A stretch of DNA of 62,267 nucleotides, from NCBI RefSeq assembly GCF_900172235.1, contig NZ_FWFQ01000022.1, forward strand, positions 1 to 62,267. Reading direction: 5' to 3'. Of this stretch, positions 26,072-34,327 are shown one piece after another. A program made the translations under genes and the position numbers. Position 1 is the first letter of the stretch, and each line of letters begins with the position of its first letter. The notes under the pieces were generated by a model. The model searched no databases and had not been told where the DNA came from. It saw nothing but the letters and a program-made list of their open reading frames with translations. This DNA is from Pseudoruegeria aquimaris (GTDB lineage: Bacteria; Pseudomonadota; Alphaproteobacteria; Rhodobacterales; Rhodobacteraceae).

Positions 26072-26100
26072 GAATAGCCCCTCCGAATCGGTCCTGTCAA
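26072..26100 (-). promoter_or_regulatory. Promoter of the ctRNA
   Basis: Minus strand -35 TTGACA (26095-26100), 17-bp spacer, -10 CTATTC (26072-26077). Near-consensus sigma70 element in an intergenic region. Confidence 0.78.
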
Positions 26101-26102
26101 CT

Positions 26103-26117
26103 CTGTGCCACGCACAG
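26103..26117 (+). other. Hairpin in the repC leader
   Basis: CTGTG (26103-26107) pairs with CACAG (26113-26117) over a CCACG loop, between the ctRNA promoter and repC. Probably part of the leader structure that changes on ctRNA binding. Confidence 0.45.
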
Positions 26118-26151
26118 GGCGGGGATTTTGTTGTCTTTCGTGAAAAAAGCC

Positions 26152-27270
26152 ATGAAACATGCGTCCCAGACCGAGTTTGGGCGGCCGGAGTCGTTCGTCC
26201 CGGCCTCCGTGGACAAGTGGGAGCTGCTGTCGGCCCTGACCGCCGCCGCCCCGGATTTCGACCTTTCGCACCGCACGCTGGGTGTTCTCAGGGCGCTGCT
26301 GACCTTTCTGCCCGACCGCGCGATCCCGGCCGGGGCAGGACGGGCGGTGGTCTATCCGTCCAACCGCACCCTGTCCGAACGGCTGAACGGCATGCCCGAA
26401 AGCACGCTGCGCCGACACCTGGCGCGGCTGGTCGAACTGGGTCTTGTCAACCGGCAGGACAGCGCCAACCGCAAGCGTTACGCGCGCCGGGTCGGGCAGG
26501 GGGTGCAGGTGGCGTTCGGCTTTGACCTGTCGCCGCTCAATGGCCATGCGGATCAGATCTTTGCCGTGGCCCATGCCGCGCATCAGCGGGCCGAGCGGAT
26601 GCGCGTGCTGCGCGACCGGATCGCCGCCGCGCGGCAGATTCTGATCGAAGCGGGGCAGGGGGCCTGTGCCGGTCTGCTGGAAACCGCCCGGCTGATCCTG
26701 CGCCGCAAGGTCGGTGAAAACGATCTGGCCGAGATCGCCGCCCGGCTGGACGAGGCCGTGGCCCGGCTTGAACCTGTGGAAAACCCGGCTGACAACGCCT
26801 TGCCTCAGGTCGAAATGAGCGCCACCGGCAGCCAGAATGAGCGGCACATACAGGATTCACCCGAGAAAGATATTGACTCTGAAAGGGCCGGGGAAGCGAC
26901 GGCTGACATCCCGCGAAGCAGGGTGAGTGCCGAAGACCTGGGGCAAATCCTGACGGCCTGCACCGAGTTCCGTCAATACTATCCCGGCAGGGTGAGGGAT
27001 TGGCAGGAACTGGTCGCCATTGCCGAGAAACTCTCGCCCATGATCGGTATCGATGCACCGGTATTCCACGACGCGCGCCTCAGCATGGGGGCAAAGGCGG
27101 CGGCGACCTCGGTTTTGTGCATCCTCGAACGGCTTGGCGACATCCGCAGCCCCGGCGCCTACCTCAGAAGGCTGGCGCAGAAGGCGCGGGCAGGGCGGTT
27201 TTCCTGCGAACCCATGCTCAAGGCGCTGATCAACCGGGCGGATTCGCGGGATTGTCAGCTGACAATTTGA
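26152..27270 (+). CDS. repC: Replication initiator RepC
   Basis: 372 residues from the ATG at 26152 (MKHASQTEFGRP, like the TPFGR start of other RepC proteins); in-frame GTG at 26140 and TTG at 26128 are alternatives. The winged-helix N-terminal half has LGVLRALLTFLP, VYPSNRTLSERLNGMPESTLRRHLARLVELG and NRKRYARR. The C-terminal domain follows a linker at ~220-260. In repABC plasmids the origin usually lies within repC. Its last codons contain the parS-like palindrome. Confidence 0.93.
   Translation: MKHASQTEFGRPESFVPASVDKWELLSALTAAAPDFDLSHRTLGVLRALLTFLPDRAIPAGAGRAVVYPSNRTLSERLNGMPESTLRRHLARLVELGLVNRQDSANRKRYARRVGQGVQVAFGFDLSPLNGHADQIFAVAHAAHQRAERMRVLRDRIAAARQILIEAGQGACAGLLETARLILRRKVGENDLAEIAARLDEAVARLEPVENPADNALPQVEMSATGSQNERHIQDSPEKDIDSERAGEATADIPRSRVSAEDLGQILTACTEFRQYYPGRVRDWQELVAIAEKLSPMIGIDAPVFHDARLSMGAKAAATSVLCILERLGDIRSPGAYLRRLAQKARAGRFSCEPMLKALINRADSRDCQLTI
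27251..27266. other. Candidate parS centromere site
   Basis: Perfect 16-bp palindrome ATTGTCAGCTGACAAT overlapping the repC stop. repABC parS sites are 13-16-bp palindromes of the form GTTnnnnGCnnnnAAC; this site has the same length and TT/GC/AA positions. A related half, CTGACAATTTG, recurs about 45 bases on (about 27305-27315). Confidence 0.65.
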
Positions 27271-27396
27271 AAAGATAATAAAAACCAATGGCTTGCAAAA
27301 CATGACGCCTGACAATTTGGGGTAAATGACCAGATTTCCAGTTAAACCCGCCATGAGCATCGACTTGATGGGGGAACTGCTGGCAAGGTGAAGGCA

Positions 27397-28062
27397 ATGG
27401 AACGTTATTTCGCCATCGACATGCCTTTCTGGCGGTTTGCCAGGAACACGCTGGTCGTCAGTTGCCTCGGCCTGTTTCCGCTGCTGTTGCTTTTCATTCT
27501 ACGCACACCCGGGTTCGGCGCGCATCTGCTGAACAGCGGGCCGGCGCTCAGCCGCTTCCTGCGGCAGGTGATCACCAACGGTCTTCCCGTGGTGTTCGCC
27601 GTCAATTACCTGAGCTTCTTTCTCTATGCCGCCGGCAACGCCAGGCGAACCGACGGGCCGGTGCCGATGCGCTTGGTCCTGATCGACCTGCCCGCGCGGG
27701 TCGTCCTGTTCATCGTGCTGCACGCGGTGATCTATTTCCTGTCCGCCGACTGGTTCGGCTCTTTCGGGGGCGACCATTGGCAAGCGTTGACGGTGGTCGG
27801 GCCGACGCTGGTGCGTTCGGCGCTGTTCGAGAATATCTCGGGCGTCTACCTCTATGCCACTCTGGTCGGCGCCTTGCCGCTCTATGTCTCGGTCATGCAA
27901 AGCCAGAGTGCCCATGGCACGGGCTTCGCCGCGAAACTGATGCGCCGTATGCCGGGGCGCGCAGGGCCAATCATCCTGGCCCTGCTGATGGTTGCGTTGT
28001 CGGTGGTGGTTCTGACCGCAGCGGCGGCAGTGATCGTCCTACTTCAGTCAGCGTCGGTCTGA
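27397..28062 (+). CDS. Membrane protein of unknown function
   Basis: 221 residues with about five hydrophobic segments (~14-35, ~55-74, ~92-112, ~141-163, ~190-217). The ATG at 27397 is preferred over a GTG at 27388 because AAGGTG sits 6 bases before it. I recognise no family motif. It ends 4 bp before a convergent gene and starts ~125 bp after repC. Confidence 0.6.
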   Translation: MERYFAIDMPFWRFARNTLVVSCLGLFPLLLLFILRTPGFGAHLLNSGPALSRFLRQVITNGLPVVFAVNYLSFFLYAAGNARRTDGPVPMRLVLIDLPARVVLFIVLHAVIYFLSADWFGSFGGDHWQALTVVGPTLVRSALFENISGVYLYATLVGALPLYVSVMQSQSAHGTGFAAKLMRRMPGRAGPIILALLMVALSVVVLTAAAAVIVLLQSASV

Positions 28063-28066
28063 CAGG

Positions 28067-29176
28067 TCAGAACGCCTTGCGGATCGCGAACGAGACCGCG
28101 TAGTCACGCTCGAGCTGCGGCCCGTCCAGATCCTGATACACCGGGATGACGCCCTCGATGCCCAAACGTGTGCCTGCCAAGGGGCCTGATCCGGGCACGA
28201 GGTAATTCACGCCGATCCCGACACTCAGGAACTCTCCGCCGCGCAGAGACGGATCGGCGGTGGGCACCATGGCAGGGTTCAGGCGCGCATCTGCACCGTC
28301 GATGTTCTCGACGATGTCACCGACCAGTCGCAACGAGGAGCTGAACTGGTCATTCCAGCGCCGAGCGCCCCACACTGTCGCCGAATAAACATTGCCCAGG
28401 GTGTAACCCGCATCATTTTCGCCCATCCTGACGACTGCGCCCAGTTGGCCGCCCCACGACCAATCCGCGTTCTGGCCCGTGTAGGTGACGCCCGGCAGCA
28501 GATCATAGGTGCCTGACCCCAGTTGCATGGGGTAGGGCAGCAGCTGGTCCGGCCCGGCCGGCGTGGTGTCGGTCTCGTCTATCGAGCCGGTCGGCAGGCT
28601 GAGGCCAAGAGACAGTTCCAGAACCTGCCCGTCGGATTTGTAGACATCATACCCGCCGATGATCTTCAGATCACCGAACCCCTGCGCCCTTGTCTTGAAT
28701 GTTTGCCCCATGCGGGTCTGATGTTTCATCGACTTGTTGGTATAAGGCAGCATCGCCATGACCGAGATGTCATCGGTCACGCCATACATCAGGCCGACCA
28801 TCGCCATGTTCATGTTCATGCTGAGCGGCGCGACCATATATTGCGACAGTACGTCCGACGTGGACAGCGACTGCGTTCCCGAGCGGTTTCCGTCCATCTC
28901 CATGTTCATAAACGAGAATACCGGCATCAACACGCCCTCGGGCGGGTGCATGCCGCCGACGACGCCCGTGGGCGGTGCCGCGTCAGGGCGCATCATTGCC
29001 GACATGTTGCCCATTCCGGCCATTCCAGCAGGGGCTTGCGGGTCCATTGCCATGCTGTCTGTTGACTGCGTCACCGTGTGGGCCAGGGCGGGCGACGCCA
29101 GACCCAGACCACCGGCCATCAAAGCGGCCTGAACGAATTTCCAGCGGTGAATTTTTGCTGTTTTGTTTCTCACCAT
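28067..29176 (-). CDS. Met-rich outer-membrane/transporter-type beta-barrel protein
   Basis: 369 residues with a signal peptide (KFVQAALMAGGLGLASPALA). A Met-rich segment (MAMDPQAPAGMAGMGNMSAMM, ~43-63) precedes alternating amphipathic beta segments like the MetA-pathway/DUF3187-type outer-membrane family (VYGVTDD-, GDLKIIGGYDVY, LSLGLSLPTGSIDET) ending in an aromatic residue (AIRKAF) as barrels do. The ATG at 29176 has GAGGA upstream. Preceded by a CueR-type promoter, so probably copper-induced and possibly involved in copper export or binding at the outer membrane. Confidence 0.72.
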   Translation of the reverse strand: MVRNKTAKIHRWKFVQAALMAGGLGLASPALAHTVTQSTDSMAMDPQAPAGMAGMGNMSAMMRPDAAPPTGVVGGMHPPEGVLMPVFSFMNMEMDGNRSGTQSLSTSDVLSQYMVAPLSMNMNMAMVGLMYGVTDDISVMAMLPYTNKSMKHQTRMGQTFKTRAQGFGDLKIIGGYDVYKSDGQVLELSLGLSLPTGSIDETDTTPAGPDQLLPYPMQLGSGTYDLLPGVTYTGQNADWSWGGQLGAVVRMGENDAGYTLGNVYSATVWGARRWNDQFSSSLRLVGDIVENIDGADARLNPAMVPTADPSLRGGEFLSVGIGVNYLVPGSGPLAGTRLGIEGVIPVYQDLDGPQLERDYAVSFAIRKAF

Positions 29177-29229
29177 CCTATCCTCACTCGGTTGTCCATT
29201 TCGCGCTGCGTGACAAGCGACGTGTTCGA

Positions 29230-29260
29230 AAAATGGGGTGTTCCTACGCTGGAAGGTCAA
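29230..29260 (-). promoter_or_regulatory. CueR-type promoter/operator for the Met-rich barrel gene
   Basis: Minus strand TTGACC (29255-29260), 19-bp spacer containing TTCCAGCGTAGGAA, -10 CATTTT (29230-29235). The second half-site has one mismatch. Confidence 0.78.
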
Positions 29261-29326
29261 GGCCACCGGTTTGAAAACCCGTCGCTCGACGCACTCGCAT
29301 CTGGGTGGGGTGCGGCAATAATGCCC

Positions 29327-29357
29327 TTGACCCTCCAGCGCTGGATTGTCGGACAAG
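29327..29357 (+). promoter_or_regulatory. CueR-type promoter/operator for ccmF
   Basis: Plus strand TTGACC (29327-29332), 19-bp spacer with dyad CTCCAGCGCTGGAT, -10 GACAAG (29352-29357, weak). Divergent from the barrel-gene site 67 bp away. The ccmF ATG follows 31 bases after the -10. Confidence 0.7.
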
Positions 29358-29388
29358 GCGGGAAAACCGGAAACCCGGAGGGTTTGGA

Positions 29389-31383
29389 ATGATACCGGAA
29401 ATCGGGCAGTTCGCCCTGGCTCTGGCACTGGCGGTGGCGCTGGTGCAGAGCGTTTTGCCGTTGATGGGAACGGCGCGCAACAATGTCATCTGGATGCGAT
29501 CGGCGACGGCAACCTCGGTCCTGCTGACCGTGCTGGTTGCCATCGCCTTCGGCGCCCTGATGTGGTCTTTCGTGGTCAGCGACTTCACGGTGGTGAACGT
29601 GGCCAGCAACTCTCATTCGCTGAAACCGATGCTGTTCAAGGTGGCGGCCACATGGGGCAGCCACGAAGGGTCGCTGTTGCTGTGGGTGCTGATCCTCGTG
29701 ATCTTCGGGCTGGGCGTGTCGCTGCTGGCCCAGAACATCCCGCTGAAGCTCAAGGCGCGCACCCTGGCGGTGCAGGCCTGGATCAGCGCGGGGTTCCTGT
29801 CGTTCATGCTGTTCACCTCGAACCCGTTCGACCGGGTGTTCCCCGCACCGCTGGATGGGCAGGATCTGAACCCGCTGCTGCAGGATGTCGGCCTCGCCAT
29901 GCATCCGCCGTTTCTCTATCTGGGCTATGTCGGCTTCTCGATCGTGTTTTCCTTTGCCGTGGCGGCGCTGATCGAGGGGCGGGTCGATCCCGCCTGGGCC
30001 CGCTGGGTGCGGCCCTGGACGCTGGCGGCCTGGGTGTTCCTGACGCTGGGCATCGTGCTGGGCAGCTGGTGGGCCTATTACGAGCTGGGCTGGGGCGGCT
30101 GGTGGTTCTGGGACCCGGTCGAGAATGTTTCGTTCATGCCGTGGCTGGCGGGCACCGCGCTGTTCCACTCTGCCATCGTGACCGAGAAACGCGACAGTTT
30201 CAAAAGCTGGACGATCCTTCTGGCCGTGCTGACCTTCTCGCTGTCGTTGCTGGGCACGTTCGTGGTGCGCTCGGGGCTTCTGACCTCGGTTCATGCCTTC
30301 TCGGTTGATCCTGAACGCGGCATTTACATCCTTGCGCTGCTCGCCATCGCCATTGGCGGTTCGCTGACGCTGTTTGCCGTCCGCGCGCCCCAGATGGAGG
30401 GCGGCGGCCTGTTCGCCCCGATCAGCCGCGAGGCGGGGTTGCTGATCAACAACCTGCTGCTGGCCACCGCAACGGCGACGGTGCTGTTCGGCACGCTCTA
30501 CCCGCTGCTGCTCGAGGCGGTGACGGGCGAGAAGATCTCGGTCGGGCCGCCCTATTACAACGTCAGTTTCGTGCCGATCATGCTGGTGCTGGTTCTGGTG
30601 ATGGGGATCGGGCCGCTCTTGTCTTGGAAGCGGGCGGACCTGCGCGGGGTGCTGGACCGGTTGAAATGGGTGGCCGGGCTCAGCCTGCTGGCAGCGCTTG
30701 CGGTGTGGTATCTGGATACCGGAGGTCCGGCCTTGGCGGTTCTATCGATCGGGCTGGCGGCGTGGCTGCTGGGCGCGGTACTGACCGAATGGGCCGGGCG
30801 GATCCGGCTGGGCGAGGTGCCGCTGGCCGAGTCGATGCGCCGGGCCCGCAACCTGCCGCGCGCGCATTACGGCATGGTCGTGGCCCATGCGGGGCTGGCG
30901 GTCTGCATGATCGGTTTCGTCGGGTCCAGCGCCTGGAAATCCGAGGTGGTGGTGTTCGCCGAGCCGGGAACCGAACTGGAAATCGCCGGGTTCGACGTGC
31001 GGTTCGAAGGGGTCGAGGACCTGCGCGGGCCGAACTACCTGTCGCGCATGGGCACTTTGACCGTCACCCGCAACGGGTCCTACGTCACCACGCTGCGGCC
31101 CGAGCGCCGGGCCTATCCGGTGGCCGGCAGCAGCACGACCGAGTCGGCCATCCGCACCACGCTGGCCGGAGACCTGTATGCCTCGATCCAGGAGCCGGCT
31201 TCAGAGGATGAGCAGGGCAGGTGGACCCTGCGGATTCTCTATGAACCGCTGGTGGTCTGGATCTGGATCGGGTCGGGGCTGCTGGCCCTGGGCGGGGTCC
31301 TGTCGCTGAGCGACCGCCGCCTGCGTGTGGGCGCGCCACGAAAACGGACCCGGCCGGCGCCGGCCCCGGTTGTCGCGGAGTAG
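29389..31383 (+). CDS. ccmF: Cytochrome c haem lyase subunit CcmF
   Basis: 664 residues, about 15 membrane segments. The tryptophan-rich WWD haem-handling motif GWGGWWFWDPVENVSFMPWL (~232-251) and conserved histidine loops place it in CcmF/NrfE. It attaches haem to apocytochromes c in the periplasm with CcmH and CcmI. The start MIPEIG at 29389 is the usual CcmF N-terminus. First gene of a ccmFGHI run behind a CueR-type site; ccmABCDE are absent from the plasmid. Confidence 0.95.
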   Translation: MIPEIGQFALALALAVALVQSVLPLMGTARNNVIWMRSATATSVLLTVLVAIAFGALMWSFVVSDFTVVNVASNSHSLKPMLFKVAATWGSHEGSLLLWVLILVIFGLGVSLLAQNIPLKLKARTLAVQAWISAGFLSFMLFTSNPFDRVFPAPLDGQDLNPLLQDVGLAMHPPFLYLGYVGFSIVFSFAVAALIEGRVDPAWARWVRPWTLAAWVFLTLGIVLGSWWAYYELGWGGWWFWDPVENVSFMPWLAGTALFHSAIVTEKRDSFKSWTILLAVLTFSLSLLGTFVVRSGLLTSVHAFSVDPERGIYILALLAIAIGGSLTLFAVRAPQMEGGGLFAPISREAGLLINNLLLATATATVLFGTLYPLLLEAVTGEKISVGPPYYNVSFVPIMLVLVLVMGIGPLLSWKRADLRGVLDRLKWVAGLSLLAALAVWYLDTGGPALAVLSIGLAAWLLGAVLTEWAGRIRLGEVPLAESMRRARNLPRAHYGMVVAHAGLAVCMIGFVGSSAWKSEVVVFAEPGTELEIAGFDVRFEGVEDLRGPNYLSRMGTLTVTRNGSYVTTLRPERRAYPVAGSSTTESAIRTTLAGDLYASIQEPASEDEQGRWTLRILYEPLVVWIWIGSGLLALGGVLSLSDRRLRVGAPRKRTRPAPAPVVAE

Positions 31384-31387
31384 GCCG

Positions 31388-31960
31388 ATGAAACGCATAC
31401 TTGCCTTTTTGCCGATCGTGATCGCCGTGATCCTCGGCGGGTTCCTGCTGTGGGGGCTGAACCCCGACCGCGATCCGAACGAGATTCCGTCCGTCCTGAT
31501 CTCGCAGCCGGTGCCCGCCTTCGACCTGCCCCCGGTCGAGGGGCTGGACACCCCGGGCCTGTCCAGCGCCGATCTTGCGGAAAACGACGGGTCCGCGCCG
31601 ATCGTGGTCAACGTGTTCGCCTCGTGGTGCGTGCCCTGTCGCGCCGAGCACGCGGTGCTGACGCGGATGGTGCGCGAGGACGGCATCCGCCTGATGGGCA
31701 TCAACTACAAGGACAAGCCGCAGGACGCGCGGAACTGGCTGGCCGATCTGGGCAACCCCTATGAGCGTATCGGTTCGGACCTCGACGGCCGGGCCGGGAT
31801 CGAATGGGGGATTTCCGGCGTGCCGGAGACCTTCGTGATCGACGGCGCCGGCACCGTCGTGTTCCGCTTCGTCGGGCCGGTGCTGGGCGACGAGGCGATC
31901 GGGAAACTGCGCACCGCGCTGGAACAGGCGCGGCAGAACGGGGCAGGAGAGACGTCATGA
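31388..31960 (+). CDS. ccmG: Thiol:disulfide interchange protein CcmG/DsbE
   Basis: 190 residues. N-terminal anchor helix (~4-24), thioredoxin fold with WCVPC (~80-84, NVFASWCVPCRAEH) and the cis-Pro region GVPETFVID. Reduces apocytochrome CXXCH cysteines or CcmH before haem attachment. Begins 5 bases after ccmF and overlaps ccmH (ATGA). Confidence 0.94.
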   Translation: MKRILAFLPIVIAVILGGFLLWGLNPDRDPNEIPSVLISQPVPAFDLPPVEGLDTPGLSSADLAENDGSAPIVVNVFASWCVPCRAEHAVLTRMVREDGIRLMGINYKDKPQDARNWLADLGNPYERIGSDLDGRAGIEWGISGVPETFVIDGAGTVVFRFVGPVLGDEAIGKLRTALEQARQNGAGETS

Positions 31961-32412
31961 TCCGCAGAGTGCTGATAGCCGCCCTGACGCTGGCGGCGCT
32001 GTTGTCGCAACCCGCTTTCGCGGTCGAGCCCGACGAGATGCTGGATGATCCGGTTCTCGAGGAACGTGCCCGCGCGATCTCGAAGCAGGTGCGCTGCGTG
32101 GTGTGCCAGAACCAGGACATCGACAGCTCGAACGCCGGGGTCGCGCGGGATCTGCGGAACCTGGTGCGCGAACGGCTGGTGGCCGGGGACACGGACCAGG
32201 AGGTTCTGGATTTCCTCGTGGCGCGCTACGGCGACTATGTGCTGTTCAAGCCACCTTTCAAACCCTCGACATACATCCTGTGGGCCGCGCCCTTCGTGAT
32301 TCTCGCGATCGGGGGCATCGCCATCGCGCTGGTGCTGGCGCAGAACGCCCGTCGCTATCGCAACGCGGCGCGTCAGAGCCCTGAAACCCCGGTGAAGGAG
32401 CCGAACTCATGA
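31957..32412 (+). CDS. ccmH: Cytochrome c maturation protein CcmH
   Basis: 151 residues: signal peptide (MIRRVLIAALTLAALLSQPAFA), the periplasmic RCVVCQNQDIDSSNAGVARDLR motif (CxxC at ~47-50) and one C-terminal helix (~105-126). Holds apocytochrome thiols for the haem lyase. The ATG overlaps ccmG and the stop overlaps ccmI (ATGA both). Confidence 0.94.
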   Translation: MIRRVLIAALTLAALLSQPAFAVEPDEMLDDPVLEERARAISKQVRCVVCQNQDIDSSNAGVARDLRNLVRERLVAGDTDQEVLDFLVARYGDYVLFKPPFKPSTYILWAAPFVILAIGGIAIALVLAQNARRYRNAARQSPETPVKEPNS

Positions 32413-33557
32413 TCTGGATCGTGTTTTCCCTCATGGCGGCGGCCACTTTCCTGGTGATTGCGTTTACCGCAACGGGCGGGGGCCGCGCGGTTCTGTCCCG
32501 GCGTGACAGCGCCTCGGCGATCTTTGCCGACCAGATCCGCGAGGTCGAGCGCGACCAGGAGCGCGGGGTCATCACGGCGGAAGAGGGCAGGGCGGCGAAG
32601 GCCGAGATCGAGCGCCGTCTGCAGGCGATCGAACGGCAGGCCGAGGCGGACCCCGCTGCGCGGCGCTCGGGGCGGGCGCTGGTGCTGGCGGTCGCGTTTG
32701 CGGTGCCGGCGTTTGCGGCCGGGCTGTATTGGCAGCTTGGCAGCCCCAACATTCCCAGCCAGCCCTTTGCCGAGCGCGCCGCGGAGCAGGCCGAGGCCCG
32801 CGAGATCGCCGATCTGGCGGAGCGTCTGAAAATGCGGCTGTTGTCCGAACCGGACGGCGGCGCGACCGAGGGCTGGGCGCTGCTGGGGCAGACCTACATG
32901 CGCATGGGACGCTACGAGGATGCCGCCGAGGCCTTTGCCCGCCTGCAGGAGAGGCCCGACGTGACTTCGGCGCTGGTGTCGCAATATGGCGAGGCGCTGG
33001 TCTATGCCGAGGATGGCATCGTGACGCCCAAGGCGGGCCGCGTGTTCGACCGGGCGCTGGAACTGGATCCGGCGAACCCGGCGGCCACGTTCTATCAGGC
33101 GTTGGCGATGGAACAGGCGGGGGCGCCGGATGCGGCCTATGACCTGCTGAAGGCGCGGATCGAGGCCGAAGACGAGTTCCGCCCCTGGATGGAAAGCTTT
33201 GCCGCGCAGCTGAACCGGATCGCGGCGGCGGCGGGGCGCCCGCGCGTCGATCTGGCCGAGTTCGCCCCGGCGATGCCCGGTCCGACCGCCGATCAGGTGG
33301 CTGCCGCCGAGGAGATGTCGGACGAGGACCGTCAGGCCTTCATCCGCTCGATGGTCGAGCGTCTGGCGACCCGGATGCAGGAGACTCCCGGCGATCTGGA
33401 CGGCTGGATGCGGCTCGGCAACGCCTATTCCGTGCTGGGCGAGACCGAGAACGCGCGTGATGCCTATGGCCGGGCGCAGAAGCTTGCCGAGACCCTGCCG
33501 CAGACCGACCCGCGCAAGGCGACGATCGACCGGGCCCTGTCGGAACTGGGTGGCTGA
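32409..33557 (+). CDS. ccmI: Cytochrome c maturation protein CcmI (TPR)
   Basis: 382 residues. Two N-terminal helices (~3-22 and ~95-113) flank a cytoplasmic loop with a Leu-zipper-like stretch (IREVERDQERGVITAEEGRAAKAEI), followed by periplasmic TPR repeats (GWALLGQTYMRMGRYEDAAEAF, GWMRLGNAYSVLGETENARDAY) that bind apocytochrome C-termini. Terminates the ccmFGHI operon. Confidence 0.93.
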   Translation: MIWIVFSLMAAATFLVIAFTATGGGRAVLSRRDSASAIFADQIREVERDQERGVITAEEGRAAKAEIERRLQAIERQAEADPAARRSGRALVLAVAFAVPAFAAGLYWQLGSPNIPSQPFAERAAEQAEAREIADLAERLKMRLLSEPDGGATEGWALLGQTYMRMGRYEDAAEAFARLQERPDVTSALVSQYGEALVYAEDGIVTPKAGRVFDRALELDPANPAATFYQALAMEQAGAPDAAYDLLKARIEAEDEFRPWMESFAAQLNRIAAAAGRPRVDLAEFAPAMPGPTADQVAAAEEMSDEDRQAFIRSMVERLATRMQETPGDLDGWMRLGNAYSVLGETENARDAYGRAQKLAETLPQTDPRKATIDRALSELGG

Positions 33558-33605
33558 ACTGCCACGCGTTCCGGCCCGGCAGAGTATCCGGGCCGGGGCG
33601 CACGC

Positions 33606-33662
33606 CTATCCCGCGCAGCAGGACAGTTTCGCCGCGTCGCGTTCGAAGGCCTGCGCCGCCAA
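33606..33662 (-). pseudogene. merA 3'-end remnant (last 18 codons plus stop)
   Basis: Encodes LAAQAFERDAAKLSCCAG then stop, nearly identical to the end of the intact merA at 34328. Similarity stops abruptly upstream. With the merR fragment at 34263 it marks the remains of a second mer operon. Confidence 0.8.
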
Positions 33663-33769
33663 GCACTCGGTCCGATGCCCGATGTGATACGATCATAGGC
33701 GATTGGGAGAAGCCATCCGGGGAATCCTGACATAGCCTGTCGCAAATCAATCATCAGGAGGCCGAGGCC

Positions 33770-34228
33770 ATGAAAGTCGAAACTTTTTCAGACCTTATCG
33801 TCTGGACGCGGGAAATGCATCATTGGCTCGCCGAATGTCTGGCCCACTGTTCGACGCAATCCGAGCAGGAGCTGGCCAGGATGTTGCTTGCCTACCTCGC
33901 CGACCATGAAGCTGCTTTGGAGAAAATCGTCGACGGCTTTATGAAACAAGCCGATCCCAAAGCGCTCAACACATGGGTTTATGACTATTTGGGCCATGAA
34001 CCGATCGACCCCCATCGCACCTGCGACAGACCGTTCGCACAGATGAGCGTCGATGAGATCTGCGAAGCGGTCTTCGATCTTCACAATCAGGTGATCGATT
34101 TATATCGGTATTTGCAAGGGCGTGCCGAGATACCCGAGGCACGCGAACTCCTTCAAGCACTACTGGATATGGAAGAGCACGAGACCATGCGTTTGGCGCA
34201 GCAGAGCAATCGCATCCGGGATATGTGA
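33770..34228 (+). CDS. Helical protein of unknown function, ferritin-like pattern
   Basis: 152 residues, no signal peptide. Strongly helical, with His/Glu clusters at helix faces (EMHHWLAECLAHC, YLADHEAALEK, LHNQVIDLYRY, LLDMEEHETMRLAQQ), reminiscent of ferritin-like or rubrerythrin-like bundles, though a full diiron motif set is not provable by eye. Good AGGAGG upstream. It lies between fragments of merA and merR and looks less GC-rich than its neighbours, which suggests separate acquisition. Confidence 0.6.
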   Translation: MKVETFSDLIVWTREMHHWLAECLAHCSTQSEQELARMLLAYLADHEAALEKIVDGFMKQADPKALNTWVYDYLGHEPIDPHRTCDRPFAQMSVDEICEAVFDLHNQVIDLYRYLQGRAEIPEARELLQALLDMEEHETMRLAQQSNRIRDM

Positions 34229-34262
34229 ATTCCAACAAGCGGTATTGCATCTCGCAGGCACG

Positions 34263-34322
34263 AAGGACGGGGACGTGCCCGAGTGCCCGGTCATCGACAC
34301 GTTGTTCGACCGCGCCACGGCG
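34263..34322 (+). pseudogene. merR 3'-end remnant
   Basis: Encodes GDVPECPVIDTLFDRATA, matching the C-terminus of the intact MerR (GDVPECPVIDTLFEKAGA). No upstream MerR sequence or start is left. Directly abuts the merA stop. Confidence 0.75.
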
Positions 34323-34327
34323 AGCGT

